From the NCBI GenBank assembly GCA_030591625.1, contig JAUVAR010000212.1, positions 1 through 5,105 on the forward strand: 5,105 bases of DNA, written 5' to 3'. The notes beneath the pieces were generated by a model that searched no databases, was not told where the DNA came from, and saw only the letters and a list, made by a program, of their open reading frames with translations. Position 1 is the first letter of the stretch; every line of letters begins with the position of its first letter. Positions 4,681 to 5,105 of this stretch are shown here, one piece after another. The stretch is from Candidatus Zixiibacteriota bacterium. Lineage in GTDB: Bacteria > Zixibacteria > MSB-5A5 > GN15 > FEB-12. A program made the translations under genes and the position numbers.

Positions 4681-5105
4681 ATGAGAAAAAATCTAATACT
4701 CATTGGGATGCTGATTCTTCTTGCTACCGCATTTATTACTTGCGGTGGTGATGATAATCCTGTTACTCCAACAAATAATGCACCGGGTATTCCTGCAATT
4801 GATGGTGCCCCAGCTTCTGGTGCAACCGGTGTTGTACTGACTCCAACATTAGGTTGGACTTGTAGCGATCCGGATGGAGACGCTTTAACATATACTGTTT
4901 TATTTGGTACCGCAGCAGCACCACCGGTTGCTTCCACCAATCAAACAGCAGATACCTATTCTCCAACATCACTTTCTTATAGTACGAAGTACTATTGGTC
5001 AGTATCAGCGAAGGATCCATCAGGGGCTATTGCCAGTTCTGTCGTATGGAATTTCACAACTCTTGCTGAGCCTGCAGAAACAATCACAACTCCTAATGTT
5101 CCAAG
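4681..5105 (+). CDS. Lipoprotein with fibronectin type III-like domain, N-terminal part (runs off right edge)
   Basis: The frame is open for 141 codons to the window edge. The start MRKNLILIGMLILLATAFIT followed by Cys21 gives a lipoprotein signal with FITC as lipobox; GGDDN follows, then a Pro/Thr linker. GGGAG lies ten bases before the ATG. Residues about 34-129 look like an FnIII/Ig-like beta sandwich of a kind common in surface lipoproteins: SGATGV, LGWTCSDPDGDALTYTV, LFGT, STKYYWSVSAKDPSG and VVWNFTT. The stretch after it (AEPAETITTPNVP) reads like a linker into a further Ig/PKD-type domain beyond the window. It is probably outer-membrane anchored and involved in binding or structure; no enzymatic motif is seen. 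It is less GC-rich than the genes between the repeats (27 G/C in 4861-4920). Confidence 0.85.
   Translation, partial: MRKNLILIGMLILLATAFITCGGDDNPVTPTNNAPGIPAIDGAPASGATGVVLTPTLGWTCSDPDGDALTYTVLFGTAAAPPVASTNQTADTYSPTSLSYSTKYYWSVSAKDPSGAIASSVVWNFTTLAEPAETITTPNVP

Noticed and set aside
4632..5020. Long open frames on the minus strand opposite the FnIII-like lipoprotein gene.
   Set aside because: They mirror a clear plus-strand gene with signal peptide and ribosome site, and their translations have no protein-like features.

Overview
The window looks like an accessory, surface-protein region from an uncultured diderm (Gram-negative) bacterium. The evidence is two proteins with lipoprotein signals, one 8-10 stranded-type outer-membrane beta-barrel ending in Phe, an Sec-type secreted protein, Shine-Dalgarno sites, and sigma70-like promoter hexamers. 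The hexamers argue against a typical Bacteroidota promoter. The mixture of surface domains (FnIII-like lipoprotein, thioester-like lipoprotein) would fit an FCB-group or similar candidate phylum, but the phylum cannot be fixed from this window.

Layout. Bases 1-206 (minus strand) hold the start of an AT-rich gene for a secreted protein, running off the left edge. After an AT-rich gap comes a 213-bp sequence (464-676) with a tRNA-like 3' end (T arm plus CCTCCA) and a strong hairpin terminator. It recurs as an imperfect direct repeat at 4220-4441. Between the two copies lies a pair of GC-richer genes on the plus strand. The first (906-2621) encodes a 571-residue cysteine-rich lipoprotein with two repeated beta domains and a C-terminal thioester-like domain. 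The second (2723-3712) encodes a 329-residue omptin-like outer-membrane protease that appears to keep the catalytic Asp/Asp/Asp-His residues. A decayed fragment of a second omptin (3773-4057), with the catalytic His changed to Tyr and an internal deletion, sits just before the second repeat copy. After that copy, at nearly the same distance as on the left side (239 versus 229 bp), another lipoprotein gene starts at 4681 (FnIII-like domain) and runs off the right edge.

How the parts may work together (inference). The lipoprotein and the omptin would both be anchored in the outer membrane and are probably co-transcribed from the promoter at 815-841, with a stable hairpin between them. A surface protease next to a putatively thioester-bearing surface lipoprotein suggests joint work on external substrates, or processing of the lipoprotein by the protease. 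The repeat copies, their tRNA-like core, the short GGTCACAATA repeats, the change in base composition and the broken omptin paralogue suggest a modular, recombining locus in which surface-protein cassettes are bounded by tRNA-derived repeats. No recombinase gene is visible in the window, so mobility is a hypothesis.
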